Positions 8,603 to 15,665 of a stretch of 39,665 bases of DNA are shown here, in pieces. The notes beneath the pieces are model-generated. The model was not told the origin of the DNA. It saw only the letters and a list, made by a program, of their open reading frames with translations, and did no database searches. The DNA lies in the NCBI GenBank assembly GCA_035507035.1, contig DATJOJ010000062.1, positions 1 to 39,665 on the forward strand. Direction: 5' to 3'. This DNA comes from DATJOJ01 sp035507035 (GTDB taxonomy: Bacteria > Acidobacteriota > Terriglobia > Terriglobales > Acidobacteriaceae). Both the position numbers and the translations under genes were made by a program. Numbering within the stretch: position 1 is the first letter of the stretch; every line of letters begins with the position of its first letter.

Positions 8603-9343
8603 CTACTTGATCACGCGAAACGTTCGGTCCCAGCGCGTGATTTGAAACAGGTGACTGACCGCATATGCGAAATGATAAAGCTTATCACTTGGACCAGAAG
8701 CAGCGGGCAGGTCATCCGATGCAGTGCGCAACGACCAGTAAATCAGTAGCGGCCTCCCAATGATGTTCTCCCGCGGAACGAAGCCCCAGTAACGGCTATC
8801 CAGGCTCTCATCGCGATTATCGCCGAGCACGAAATAGCTCTTTTCCGGGACAATTAACTCTCCATCCTCTACCAGCTTCCTCATCTGCAACCACCACTGG
8901 GCCTCGACCTGCGGCACAAGGCCCCCGCGTGGGAACTCGTCGCGGAACGCGTCGTGGCTCGCCGCCCGGTGAATCACGTAAGGCTCATTGAGCAGAGTCC
9001 CATTCACTTCCACCTGCCGGTTCACCAGCCGTACCCGGTCGCCCGGCACGCCTACCACGCGCTTCACAAAATGCTCGCTGGGATGCACGGGGTAATGGAA
9101 TACGATGACATCGCCCCGCCGGATCGGCTGGTACGGCATGATCGCGTTCGCAAATCCTCCGCCGTAGGTGAGCTTATCGACCAGCAGATAGTCTCCAATG
9201 AGAAGAGTTCGCTCCATCGACTCGGATGGGATCTGAAAGGCCTGCACCACGAATGCGATCACGAAAACCGCTATCACCACCGTGCTGAGCAGCGATTGCA
9301 CCGAACCCACCCAGTCCGTTCGTCTTGTCCCGGCATCGATCAT
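8603..9343 (-). CDS. lepB: Signal peptidase I (first of a tandem pair)
   Basis: 246 residues. A membrane segment at about 18-36 is followed by the catalytic Ser42 (IPSESMERTL). Catalytic Lys94 is in FVKRVVGVPGDRV, and box E is LGDNRDESLDSRYWGFVP. It is clearly paralogous to the neighbouring gene, with a shared C-terminal ending (ITRWDRTFRVIK against ETRWRRTFKPVR). That points to an old tandem duplication. ATG at 9343 overlaps the rnc stop as ATGA. Two complete, apparently active copies could differ in preferred substrates (inference). Confidence 0.96.
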   Translation of the reverse strand: MIDAGTRRTDWVGSVQSLLSTVVIAVFVIAFVVQAFQIPSESMERTLLIGDYLLVDKLTYGGGFANAIMPYQPIRRGDVIVFHYPVHPSEHFVKRVVGVPGDRVRLVNRQVEVNGTLLNEPYVIHRAASHDAFRDEFPRGGLVPQVEAQWWLQMRKLVEDGELIVPEKSYFVLGDNRDESLDSRYWGFVPRENIIGRPLLIYWSLRTASDDLPAASGPSDKLYHFAYAVSHLFQITRWDRTFRVIK

Positions 9344-10143
9344 GTCTCTGGCGCGCTGGATTTCTCGCGGACCGGCTGAACCCCGCTTTCAGCCAGCGAA
9401 GCGAGGTGTTCGAGCAGTTGACGTGCAGCTTCTTGTTCCGCATTCTTTTTGGTCGATCCCTCCGCGCGTCCGACCAATGCACTCATGGTGTGTTCCCCGG
9501 TTCCCGTGAGTCGGGCCTCGACTGTAAAAGTCTTCCGATGCTCCGGCCCCTGCTCCCTCACCAGAACATAAGAAGGCTGTGGGCAGCCGACAGCTTGTAG
9601 CTTTTCCTGCAGTGCAGATTTGTAATCGCTCAGCGGCAAAGCACTGCCGCTTTTCTGGATCATCTCCAGTTCCGGACCAATGATGTGTTCCAACACCACG
9701 CGCCGGACTGCGTCCAATCCGCTGTCCAGATACATTGCTCCAAGTACGGCCTCCAGGGCGTCGACCAATAACGCAGTCTTGTTCCGTCCGCCGCTTTTTT
9801 CTTCCCCCCGGCCCAGTCGCAGGTAGTGCCCGATTTCCAGTCTTTTCGCGACTCGAATGAGATGTTTCTCGCTGACCAGGTGAGCGCGCAGCTTCGACAG
9901 TTCGCCTTCGCGAAAATGCGGGAAACGATGGAAAAGTTCCTCGGCACTAAGAAGCCCTAACGCCGCATCCCCCAGAAACTCGAGTTGTTCGTTATCCCCG
10001 ACCCGCGACGCAGGGGCCGGCTGCGCAGATTCCAGTTCCCGTGCGTGGGAACTGTGCGTGAGAGCTTGTTCCAGCAAATCAGTCTGCGCAAAGTGGTAGC
10101 CAAGGCTTTGCTCGAGCTCTGCAATGTCACGTAACCTCGTCAT
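9340..10143 (-). CDS. rnc: Ribonuclease III
   Basis: Double-strand-specific endoribonuclease for rRNA and mRNA processing. The RNase III signature NEQLEFLGDAALGL is present, as is the second acidic motif DALEAVLGAMYLDSG. A C-terminal double-stranded-RNA-binding domain covers about 165-240 (DYKSALQEKLQAVG ... STKKNAEQEAARQLLEHL). About 267 residues, longer than the common 220-230 because of a short insertion (ESAQPAPASRVGD) before the signature and a C-terminal tail. I took ATG at 10143; a TTG at 10149 preceded by GGAA is an alternative. Its stop overlaps lepB as ATGA. rnc next to lepB is a well-known neighbourhood in other bacteria too. Confidence 0.96.
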   Translation of the reverse strand: MTRLRDIAELEQSLGYHFAQTDLLEQALTHSSHARELESAQPAPASRVGDNEQLEFLGDAALGLLSAEELFHRFPHFREGELSKLRAHLVSEKHLIRVAKRLEIGHYLRLGRGEEKSGGRNKTALLVDALEAVLGAMYLDSGLDAVRRVVLEHIIGPELEMIQKSGSALPLSDYKSALQEKLQAVGCPQPSYVLVREQGPEHRKTFTVEARLTGTGEHTMSALVGRAEGSTKKNAEQEAARQLLEHLASLAESGVQPVREKSSAPET

Positions 10144-10200
10144 GAACAAACCAATTCCGAGACACTTCCCCTAATCCACCCTCGATTGTGGTGGGCCATA

Positions 10201-11079
10201 CTATTGCGAAGGCGGAGTCTGCCCTCCCGCCGCAGGCTTGGAAGCGGGTGGAGGAGTGCCACCACCGGTGAGTTGCACCAGACGGTCCTTTTCCTGCCGC
10301 GCCAGCTTTCCTGGCGTCGTATTTTCTTGGGTCATGTCCACAGCGCGATTCGCTTCCTTCAAGGCGTCCGGGTATTTTCCCTGCTTGTCGAGGGCGAGAG
10401 CCAAACGAAGAATCAGAATTGGATCGGCATGCGCCGGATCGGCTGCGATCGATTTGCGGTAATAATCCTCGGCTTCTGCGTACTTTTCGCGCTTCTCTGC
10501 CACTCCACCTAGAATCGAATAGGCCGTGGATTTCACCATATTCTTGAACATTTCGACCTGTTGCGGCTGTACCCCGGTGGGAATATCCGTGTCCACGCTT
10601 TGCAAGGCGTGTTGCGCTCCCTTGGCGGCGTCATCCAGCCGCTGGTCTTTATCCAGATCCGTGTCGCGGGTGTGCTCGACCGCAATTTCTGCCTGATTGA
10701 CCAGTGCCTCAGGATCATCGGGATCAATCTTCAGCAGCTTTCCTGCGGTCTCCGCCATTTTGTCGCCATTGTCCACGTTCTGGTAGCCGCGCATGGTAAC
10801 GCGATACAAAATATCGCGTAGTTCGCTGGTGGGAAATTTCGCGGCGAAGTCGTCGGCGGCTTTCTCCATCGCGGCCGGATCGTTCGCGTTTTTCATTGCC
10901 GCTTGATAGGCGTCAAACTCTGCTTGCGTCTTCGCCTGCGGCGGTCGCTTCGTGGGCGGCGCAGCCTGGGCACCTGCCTGTGGATTCGGGGAAGACGCGG
11001 GTGCCTGTGCTGGTTGTTGCTGCGCAATCAGCAATACCGTGAACAACAGGACCATGAACGTCAAAGCTGCTGGCTTCAT
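10201..11079 (-). CDS. Secreted TPR-repeat protein
   Basis: 292 residues starting MKPAALTFMVLLFTVLLIAQQ, an N-terminal signal peptide or anchor. Then comes a Pro/Ala/Gln-rich linker (about 20-50) and several tetratricopeptide-like helical repeats. The clearest is KYAEAEDYYRKSIAADPAH followed by ILRLALALDKQGKYPDALKE. The C-terminus is again proline-rich (GGGTPPPASKPAAGG). TPR proteins are usually protein-binding scaffolds in the periplasm; no enzyme domain is visible. The frame is open further upstream, but ATG at 11079 has a Shine-Dalgarno (AAGGAGA at 11084-11090) and begins the signal peptide. It follows another secreted TPR gene by 40 bases. Confidence 0.8.
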   Translation of the reverse strand: MKPAALTFMVLLFTVLLIAQQQPAQAPASSPNPQAGAQAAPPTKRPPQAKTQAEFDAYQAAMKNANDPAAMEKAADDFAAKFPTSELRDILYRVTMRGYQNVDNGDKMAETAGKLLKIDPDDPEALVNQAEIAVEHTRDTDLDKDQRLDDAAKGAQHALQSVDTDIPTGVQPQQVEMFKNMVKSTAYSILGGVAEKREKYAEAEDYYRKSIAADPAHADPILILRLALALDKQGKYPDALKEANRAVDMTQENTTPGKLARQEKDRLVQLTGGGTPPPASKPAAGGQTPPSQ

Positions 11080-11119
11080 GCTGTCTCCTTCTGCGACTTC
11101 GGTTTTCTCGCGCAGACTC

Positions 11120-12694
11120 TCAATTCTTATTTTCCTGCGGGTGGCTCGGAGGCTCGTACGGTTGCTGAATCCCACGCTCGGCAGCGGCTTTCGCTTCCGG
11201 CAACGACGCGCTGACCCCCAGAGCCGCCCGATACTGGTTGATCGCAGCCTCGCGTTCTTCCTGTAGATCGAAAATCCTGCCCAAATAAATGTGCGACCAT
11301 GCCACCACCGTGGGCTCGTGTGCCGCTCCTAATGCCTGCTCAAAATAACTGCGTGCACCTTGCATGTCGCGGTTCATTGTAGCCACTTGCGCCAGAATAA
11401 ATAGGGCCCGTCCCGGATCCTCAGTTTTGCTGTCGAGCGCTTTTTGCGCCAGTTCTTTTGCTCCGGCGGTATCTCCCGTAGCCAGATGCTGCTCCGCAGT
11501 GATTAACAGCTTTCCGCTGGCCGGCCTGGCCGGGTTCAAAACCTCGGGATCTGCTACGCTCGCGAATTGTATCTGGGCCGCGCGCTTTTCTTCTTTGTGG
11601 AGATCGATTCCGCTCAGCATATCGCCGTAAGAGTTTCGCAGGCCGATGGGTCGTTTCTCAAAATCCACCAGGGTGTCGTAGAAATATCGCGTCAGCACAT
11701 AGCCTTGCGCCATGGAACGGTCGACAGCTTGTTGCCTCACCGCGTCCGGAGTCTTGCTATTGCCGCTCATGCGCACTTCGATCGCGCGTATGAAACACTC
11801 AGTGATCAACAGCGAAATGTCTTCTTTGAAGCTTTGATCCATCGGTGCGCGCTTTACCGACTCCAAGAGCGGTTTCAAACGATCCACGATCGCCATGTAC
11901 TTCATGTTCATCGGATCGAGCAGATAATGCAGGTAGGTGTGACGGATTTGTTCCGTCTTGAGCGTCCCATCAGCGCCCGGCGAAATCACCAGGTAATAAT
12001 CCGACCCATAATTTCTGGCGTTCGTTTGCCCCGGTGCCGCCATCGGATCGATTAGCACGGTGAACGCGCGCCCCAAATATCCCGCCGACGGCAACCGCAA
12101 ATAAATTTCGGTATCAAACAACACCTTCGCCAGCGGATTGTGGTAACGAGCGATCAGAATCGTATAGGCCTGTTGATGGCGCAACCAAATAGCGTGCAAT
12201 CCCGCCACGTCGTAGAACTTCTGCAAAATGGGTACCAGCCCCGCCACGCGCGAAGCATCCGGTGGAAGATCAGCGTCTTTTACTTTGAATGCAAACGACG
12301 GCGGCGGCTCCAAACAAAGCGCCAGCGAGATGTATTGCGCCAGGGTGCGCGCCGCATCAGGTTGCAGGTGCTCTTGATAGAACTGGCAGAGAATCTGCGT
12401 CTCTTCTTTTGCCTGGTCGAATGTCTGGCTGGCTTTCGCCACCTCTGCCCGAATCTCTTGCCGCAACGGATCCGAAGCTGCTAATTCGGAATCATAGCCA
12501 CAGGCATTCATCGCGGTCAGCACCGAAAACAGAGCTTCGCTGTCATCCAGCGACACCTTAGGCGAGTTTTGCGCCACAGGGGCATTTTGGGTCGCGGGGG
12601 CATTTTGTGCCGAAGGCGCATTTTGAGCCGCGCAGACTTGCACGCTCAGCCCAAGCAGGGTCATGGCTAGAGCACATCGAAAACGATAACCCAG
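11120..12694 (-). CDS. Secreted TPR protein of unknown function, probable CTG start
   Basis: About 524 residues. N-terminal secretion signal, then a low-complexity linker of imperfect AQNAP repeats, then a helical domain. A middle segment has IRHTYLHYLLDP, which resembles a degenerate metallopeptidase helix without the second zinc-binding pattern. C-terminal TPR repeats (ALFILAQVATMNRDMQGARS, YFEQAL, YLGRIFDLQEEREAAINQYRAAL) follow. From ATG 12664 the signal peptide lacks a positive N-region. From CTG at 12694 it begins (M)GYRFRCALAMTLLGL, a complete signal, and a GGAGGAGG lies exactly 5 bases before that CTG. No ATG, GTG or TTG occurs in frame between it and the upstream stop. I infer CTG initiation; 12664 is the conservative alternative. 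A promoter-like pair lies just upstream. Confidence 0.75.
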   Translation of the reverse strand: MGYRFRCALAMTLLGLSVQVCAAQNAPSAQNAPATQNAPVAQNSPKVSLDDSEALFSVLTAMNACGYDSELAASDPLRQEIRAEVAKASQTFDQAKEETQILCQFYQEHLQPDAARTLAQYISLALCLEPPPSFAFKVKDADLPPDASRVAGLVPILQKFYDVAGLHAIWLRHQQAYTILIARYHNPLAKVLFDTEIYLRLPSAGYLGRAFTVLIDPMAAPGQTNARNYGSDYYLVISPGADGTLKTEQIRHTYLHYLLDPMNMKYMAIVDRLKPLLESVKRAPMDQSFKEDISLLITECFIRAIEVRMSGNSKTPDAVRQQAVDRSMAQGYVLTRYFYDTLVDFEKRPIGLRNSYGDMLSGIDLHKEEKRAAQIQFASVADPEVLNPARPASGKLLITAEQHLATGDTAGAKELAQKALDSKTEDPGRALFILAQVATMNRDMQGARSYFEQALGAAHEPTVVAWSHIYLGRIFDLQEEREAAINQYRAALGVSASLPEAKAAAERGIQQPYEPPSHPQENKN

Positions 12695-12699
12695 GAAAA

Positions 12700-12707
12700 C
12701 CTCCTCC
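12700..12707 (-). promoter_or_regulatory. GGAGGAGG ribosome site placed for a CTG codon
   Basis: On the minus strand this near-perfect Shine-Dalgarno ends 5 bases before CTG at 12694-12692. It is more than 30 bases before the first ATG at 12664, too far to serve it. Confidence 0.6.
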
Positions 12708-12739
12708 AGGAATGGTTGTAACGAGAGGATTACCCTGTA

Positions 12740-12768
12740 AGTTTAAGAGGTTCTGGGCGGAGGGTCAA
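12740..12768 (-). promoter_or_regulatory. Predicted sigma-70-type promoter
   Basis: Minus strand: TTGACC (12768-12763), 17-base spacer, TAAACT (12745-12740). The start would be near 12733, giving a leader of about 39 bases to the CTG at 12694. The secreted TPR pair could thus be transcribed independently of the sigma/anti-sigma genes. Confidence 0.4.
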
Positions 12769-12781
12769 TCAATCCGTCGCG

Positions 12782-13447
12782 TTATCCCTTAACGTTGATC
12801 TTGGAGAACGACACCACCGCCGTTCCCGCGGTCGGCCTTCCCATAAAGGTCGCCGGGCGGAACGTGGTGAAGATCAACATGTTCTTCACCTGCGACGGCA
12901 AATCTTTGGGATTCTCCGGATTCGAGAGTACCCGGTAATCCTGCACCCGTCCGTTCGAATCCACGTAGGCTTCGATCACAATCGAATCATCTTTCGTCGA
13001 GTCGAAGTTCGTGCCAAAAGCCGATTCCTCCAATTGCGGACTCGTACTGAACGTCAAGGGAACATCGGCGCTTTTCACCGGCAAGGGTACCGCTAGAAAA
13101 CCCATCAGAAGTCCGAACATCACGACTGCGCTAAGCAGCCCCGCTGTAGCCGGAACCATGAAAGCCTGCAGAATGTTGTCCAAACGCACCCGCCAACCCG
13201 GCCAATATGGCTGCCGCGCTTGTGACACTTCCCGCGAGATCGCCAGCCGCAGCTTTAGCGCTAAATCCTCCGGCGCTTTCTTTCGTCCCGTGCTCACCAG
13301 CAATTGCTGAGTCCGGCACAGGGCGTCGTATTCGCGCGCGCAAATTCTGCAAGTATCCAAATGCGAGCCCAATGCCAGCATCTGCGTGCCGGTCAGCACC
13401 CCATCCAGATAGGGTGACAACAACGATTTGGCTTGGAAGCACTTCAT
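12782..13447 (-). CDS. Anti-sigma factor-like membrane protein with zinc-finger and TonB-like C-terminus
   Basis: 221 residues. The N-terminus has the anti-sigma zinc-finger pattern: Cys3, His29, Cys33 and Cys36 (H-x3-C-x2-C). One membrane segment lies at about 98-118 (ATAGLLSAVVMFGLLMGFLA). The periplasmic part ends with a TonB-C-like fold: IVIEAYVDSNGRVQDYRVLS, then FRPATFMGRPTAGTAVVSF. The zinc-finger domain would hold the adjacent ECF sigma factor at the membrane, and the outer domain may sense envelope state (inference). ATG at 13447 overlaps the sigma stop as ATGA, the usual sigma/anti-sigma arrangement. Confidence 0.85.
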   Translation of the reverse strand: MKCFQAKSLLSPYLDGVLTGTQMLALGSHLDTCRICAREYDALCRTQQLLVSTGRKKAPEDLALKLRLAISREVSQARQPYWPGWRVRLDNILQAFMVPATAGLLSAVVMFGLLMGFLAVPLPVKSADVPLTFSTSPQLEESAFGTNFDSTKDDSIVIEAYVDSNGRVQDYRVLSNPENPKDLPSQVKNMLIFTTFRPATFMGRPTAGTAVVSFSKINVKG

Positions 13448-14151
13448 GACGCCACCTCGAGTTCTTCACCACCGCAAGAAACCCGCCTGCTCGGTCGTTC
13501 ACTCGCTTCAGCTTCCGCAGCCAATCCTAGTTGCGGCCCCACTTCACGCACATACGAGGTCAAACGCTGCTTTAGCGCAAACCGTCCTCGCGTCAACCGC
13601 GACTTCACCGTTCCCAGGGAAACCTGCATGATCTCCGCGATCTCCTCATAAGACATCTCTTCGAGATCTCGCAGGATCACCGTAGTCCGGTATGGCTCGG
13701 GAACTTGCGCCAATTCTTCTTCGACTCGCGCCCGCACTTCCTCGTGCGCCGCCATTTCGAATGGCGACTCCGCTTGATCGACCAGGCAATCTTCAAATCC
13801 AGCGGAAACCGGCATCATCGGCGTCGGCTCAATCGGCATTTCCCGCGATTTGTGCCGGAACCACCAACGCCGGCGGTTCGACGCCTCGTGCAAAGCTATG
13901 CGGTAGATCCAGGTCTTAAGGCTCGATTCGCCATGGAATCGGTTGATCCCGCGGAAAACCTTCAGGAAAACTTCCTGCGTCGTGTCCGCTGCGTCCGCGG
14001 GGTCGGTAAGAATGCGATAAACCAGGCTGTAGATGGGTTGACTGAACTCCCCAATCAGCCGGGCATATGCTTCCTCGGAACCAGCCCGCAGTTCAGCGAC
14101 AATCGCTGCTTCCTGCGTCCGGATTCCGATCGCTCCAGCTAAATCACCCAA
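13444..14151 (-). CDS. ECF-family RNA polymerase sigma factor
   Basis: Sigma-70 family, ECF type. Region 2 contains EAYARLIGEFSQPIYSLVYR, DAADTTQEVFLKVFRGIN and SSLKTWIYRIALHEASNRRR. Region 4 contains VPEPYRTTVILRDLEEM and SYEEIAEIMQVSLGTVKSRL. An extra linker of about 40 residues separates them, and a short basic/Glu-rich tail follows region 4. The reading frame stays open to a GTG at 14220, but that N-terminus would contain a perfect TATAAT on the coding strand. TTG at 14151 has GGAG seven bases upstream and starts just before the conserved domain, so I prefer it; the start is uncertain. It is translationally coupled to the anti-sigma gene (ATGA). Autoregulation is usual for this family but not shown here. 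Confidence 0.88.
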   Translation of the reverse strand: MGDLAGAIGIRTQEAAIVAELRAGSEEAYARLIGEFSQPIYSLVYRILTDPADAADTTQEVFLKVFRGINRFHGESSLKTWIYRIALHEASNRRRWWFRHKSREMPIEPTPMMPVSAGFEDCLVDQAESPFEMAAHEEVRARVEEELAQVPEPYRTTVILRDLEEMSYEEIAEIMQVSLGTVKSRLTRGRFALKQRLTSYVREVGPQLGLAAEAEASERPSRRVSCGGEELEVAS

Positions 14152-14190
14152 TGCACTGCTCCAGGCCCCGCAAGCGGCGGCCAAGTTCAC

Positions 14191-14196
14191 ATTATA
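14191..14196 (-). promoter_or_regulatory. TATAAT box upstream of the sigma factor
   Basis: A perfect -10 hexamer on the minus strand (14196-14191). GTGAAG lies 18 bases upstream as a weak -35 (3 of 6). Transcription would start near 14184, upstream of the preferred TTG start. Confidence 0.3.
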
Positions 14197-14345
14197 GGTT
14201 GTTTTCCGCTGCAGCTTCACGCAAAACTAGTGAAGGCCCACGAGGAGATTTCACCCTTCACCCTCCTACCTTATAGACCCCGGGCCGGCCCCAGAAGTTC
14301 CCACGGGAAGATTCGTTTTTTCAGATATATAGCGCGTAAACTTCG

Positions 14346-15092
14346 CTACTGCTGTTGCGGCGGATTGCTGGGCGGGTTTTGCGGCTGACTCCCCGAATTC
14401 GACTGTCTCGAACCTGTCGTAGATTGCGCTGGACTCGAGGTCGCCGGCTTCGGCTTTTTGTGCACTGGCTTTTTTTTGATCGGTTTCTTGGCCTCGTCCG
14501 TATCGTCAACCACGACCTTTTTCGGGAGAGATGTAGCCGCCTGCTCGCCCTGCGCTTTTTTCAGTTGAGCGCGAAGATCCGCTACTTCACTTTCCTTCGC
14601 CGTCGTCAACTTCTCCATGCGATCCGCAAACGATCGCCGCGACATTTCCATCGCATTCAAGTCGTTTTGCAGCGATTGATATTCGTTCCTCGTCCCGAAC
14701 GCCCCTGCAGACTCAACCACCGATGTCAGAACGCTGTAGAGCGCATCCAGGTTGCGATAAAGTTCGAATGTGACCGACAGGTTCTCAGGTGAATTTCGCA
14801 ACCGGTCCATGATTCCCGGCAGTGCCGTCTGTATGTTGCGCTGGATCGATTCGACGTCCGCGGCGCTGCCTCGTTTGGTGTTCGAATCCGTCTTCCATCG
14901 TTCGATACTCAAACTGGCCAGGTCTAATTGCATGGTCTGCGCCGTGTGCTGCAATTGCGAGAGCAATTGATTGAGTTCGCTCGCGGAATTGTAGGAAACC
15001 GCCGGCTCCGGAGTTTGCGAGACGGCCTGAGAAATCTGTGCCGCCGCCATGCCGCTGAGCAAAATCGAGACGGATAACCAGCCTGTTTTCAT
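14346..15092 (-). CDS. Secreted coiled-coil protein of unknown function
   Basis: 248 residues. N-terminal signal peptide (MKTGWLSVSILLSGMAAAQ). A mostly helical central region (about 35-185) has likely coiled-coil stretches (SELNQLLSQLQHTAQTMQLD; SRRSFADRMEKLTTAKE). A lysine/proline-rich segment (KKPIKKKPVHKKPKP) and a Ser/Gln/Pro tail ending PPQQQ follow. The basic tail could touch nucleic acid, peptidoglycan or anionic lipid, but nothing identifies a partner. No known domain is recognised. ATG at 15092 has no strong Shine-Dalgarno. It is upstream of the sigma operon on the same strand (125 bases from its stop to the long sigma frame). Confidence 0.7.
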   Translation of the reverse strand: MKTGWLSVSILLSGMAAAQISQAVSQTPEPAVSYNSASELNQLLSQLQHTAQTMQLDLASLSIERWKTDSNTKRGSAADVESIQRNIQTALPGIMDRLRNSPENLSVTFELYRNLDALYSVLTSVVESAGAFGTRNEYQSLQNDLNAMEMSRRSFADRMEKLTTAKESEVADLRAQLKKAQGEQAATSLPKKVVVDDTDEAKKPIKKKPVHKKPKPATSSPAQSTTGSRQSNSGSQPQNPPSNPPQQQ

Positions 15093-15191
15093 CTTTGCAT
15101 CGGCTCTTCAGGTCAGCATACTCATTTTTAGGATGTTCGTAAAATTCCGGAAGGGCAAAAGCCGCCGCCATTACTTACGCTCGCTTAAAGT

Positions 15192-15220
15192 TTGACTATC
15201 CCTACTGGGTGGGAGAAAAT
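15192..15220 (+). promoter_or_regulatory. Predicted promoter of the tRNA-Ala gene
   Basis: TTGACT at 15192-15197, 17-base spacer, GAAAAT at 15215-15220. The start would be near 15227, about 14 bases before the mature tRNA 5' end. Confidence 0.45.
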
Positions 15221-15240
15221 TAGTCTTACCCCACCACAGT

Positions 15241-15316
15241 GGGCCTGTGGCGCAGTTGGGAGCGCGCTTCCATGGCATGGAAGAGGTCGTCGGTTCGAAC
15301 CCGACCAGGTCCACCA
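15241..15316 (+). tRNA. tRNA-Ala (anticodon GGC)
   Basis: A 76-base tRNA folds completely. Acceptor GGGCCTG pairs with CAGGTCC and includes the G3-U70 pair that identifies alanine tRNAs. The anticodon stem CTTCC/GGAAG encloses loop ATGGCAT with anticodon GGC at 15274-15276 and U33 in place. The T-arm has TTCGAAC, and CCA is encoded in the gene (15314-15316). It reads GCC and GCT codons (GCT by wobble). The last 34 bases of the tRNA plus the next A are repeated exactly at 15601-15635. Confidence 0.97.
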
Positions 15317-15317
15317 A
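15283..15317 (+). repeat. Left copy of the tRNA-Ala 3'-end direct repeat
   Basis: 35 bases, from the last anticodon-stem base of tRNA-Ala through CCA plus one A. Identical to 15601-15635, 318 bases downstream. The two copies bracket the GIY-YIG gene like attachment-site duplicates. Confidence 0.9.
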
Positions 15318-15326
15318 AGTTCTGTC

Positions 15327-15595
15327 ATGCCCGCCGTCTACATCCTTCGGGTGAAAGATCGGGTCGGTTCTATATCGGGTGTGCCGAAGATCCCTGGGTG
15401 CGGTTAAAAGAACATAACCGAGGACAGACCAAGTCCACTCGGGGTCGCGGACCCTGGGTGTTGGTTCACCAGGAACAATTCAGCATCTTATCGGATGCCC
15501 TGGCGCGCGAACGGCAACTCAAGAGTTGGAAGTCCCATCGCTCCCTTCAAGAATTGATCGACTCTTTCAACTCAGTGCAGCGCGCCCCGGCGTAG
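15327..15595 (+). pseudogene. GIY-YIG nuclease gene, frameshifted by one base
   Basis: Small single-domain GIY-YIG endonuclease of the short (about 80-90 residue) bacterial type. ATG at 15327 gives MPAVYILR (the VYI strand). The frame must then shift by one base near 15350 to continue SGRFYIGCAEDPWVRLKEHN, RGQTKSTRGRGPWVLVHQEQ and ALARERQLKSWKSHRSLQEL. The second strand YIG, the catalytic Arg (WVRLKEHN) and the metal-binding Glu (ARERQLKSWK) are kept. One missing base after CGG (restoring AGT GAA) would repair it. The causes could be a real mutation, a -1 frameshift or a sequencing error. The stop TAG lies within a 17-base palindrome. The gene starts 10 bases after tRNA-Ala and ends just before the duplicated tRNA tail. 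Confidence 0.85.
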
Positions 15596-15635
15596 CCGGG
15601 GAGGTCGTCGGTTCGAACCCGACCAGGTCCACCAA
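15579..15635 (+). repeat. Truncated second tRNA-Ala copy (3' part) downstream of GIY-YIG
   Basis: 15601-15635 is identical to the tRNA-Ala 3' end. Homology in the same register (offset 318) resumes at 15579-15585 (AGCGCGC, end of the D-arm). The anticodon arm between them is replaced by an equally long 17-base stem, CCCCG/CGGGG with loop GCGTAGC. The D-loop and the 5' acceptor strand are missing, so it cannot be a working tRNA. Confidence 0.85.
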
Positions 15636-15665
15636 GTTTTCGCGTCGTCATAGCATCCCGTACGT

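Noticed and set aside
12555..12640. CRISPR-like short repeats
   Set aside because: The repeats are in frame, imperfect, without unique spacers, and encode a linker.
15239..15595. A 118-codon ORF that begins inside the tRNA and includes the GIY-YIG domain
   Set aside because: Its first 30 codons are translated tRNA-Ala. The real gene begins at ATG 15327 and reaches this frame only by a one-base shift.
15559..15634. A second functional tRNA (anticodon loop GCGTAGC, GTA)
   Set aside because: The 5' acceptor strand and D-loop are missing and position 33 is C, not U. It is a remnant.
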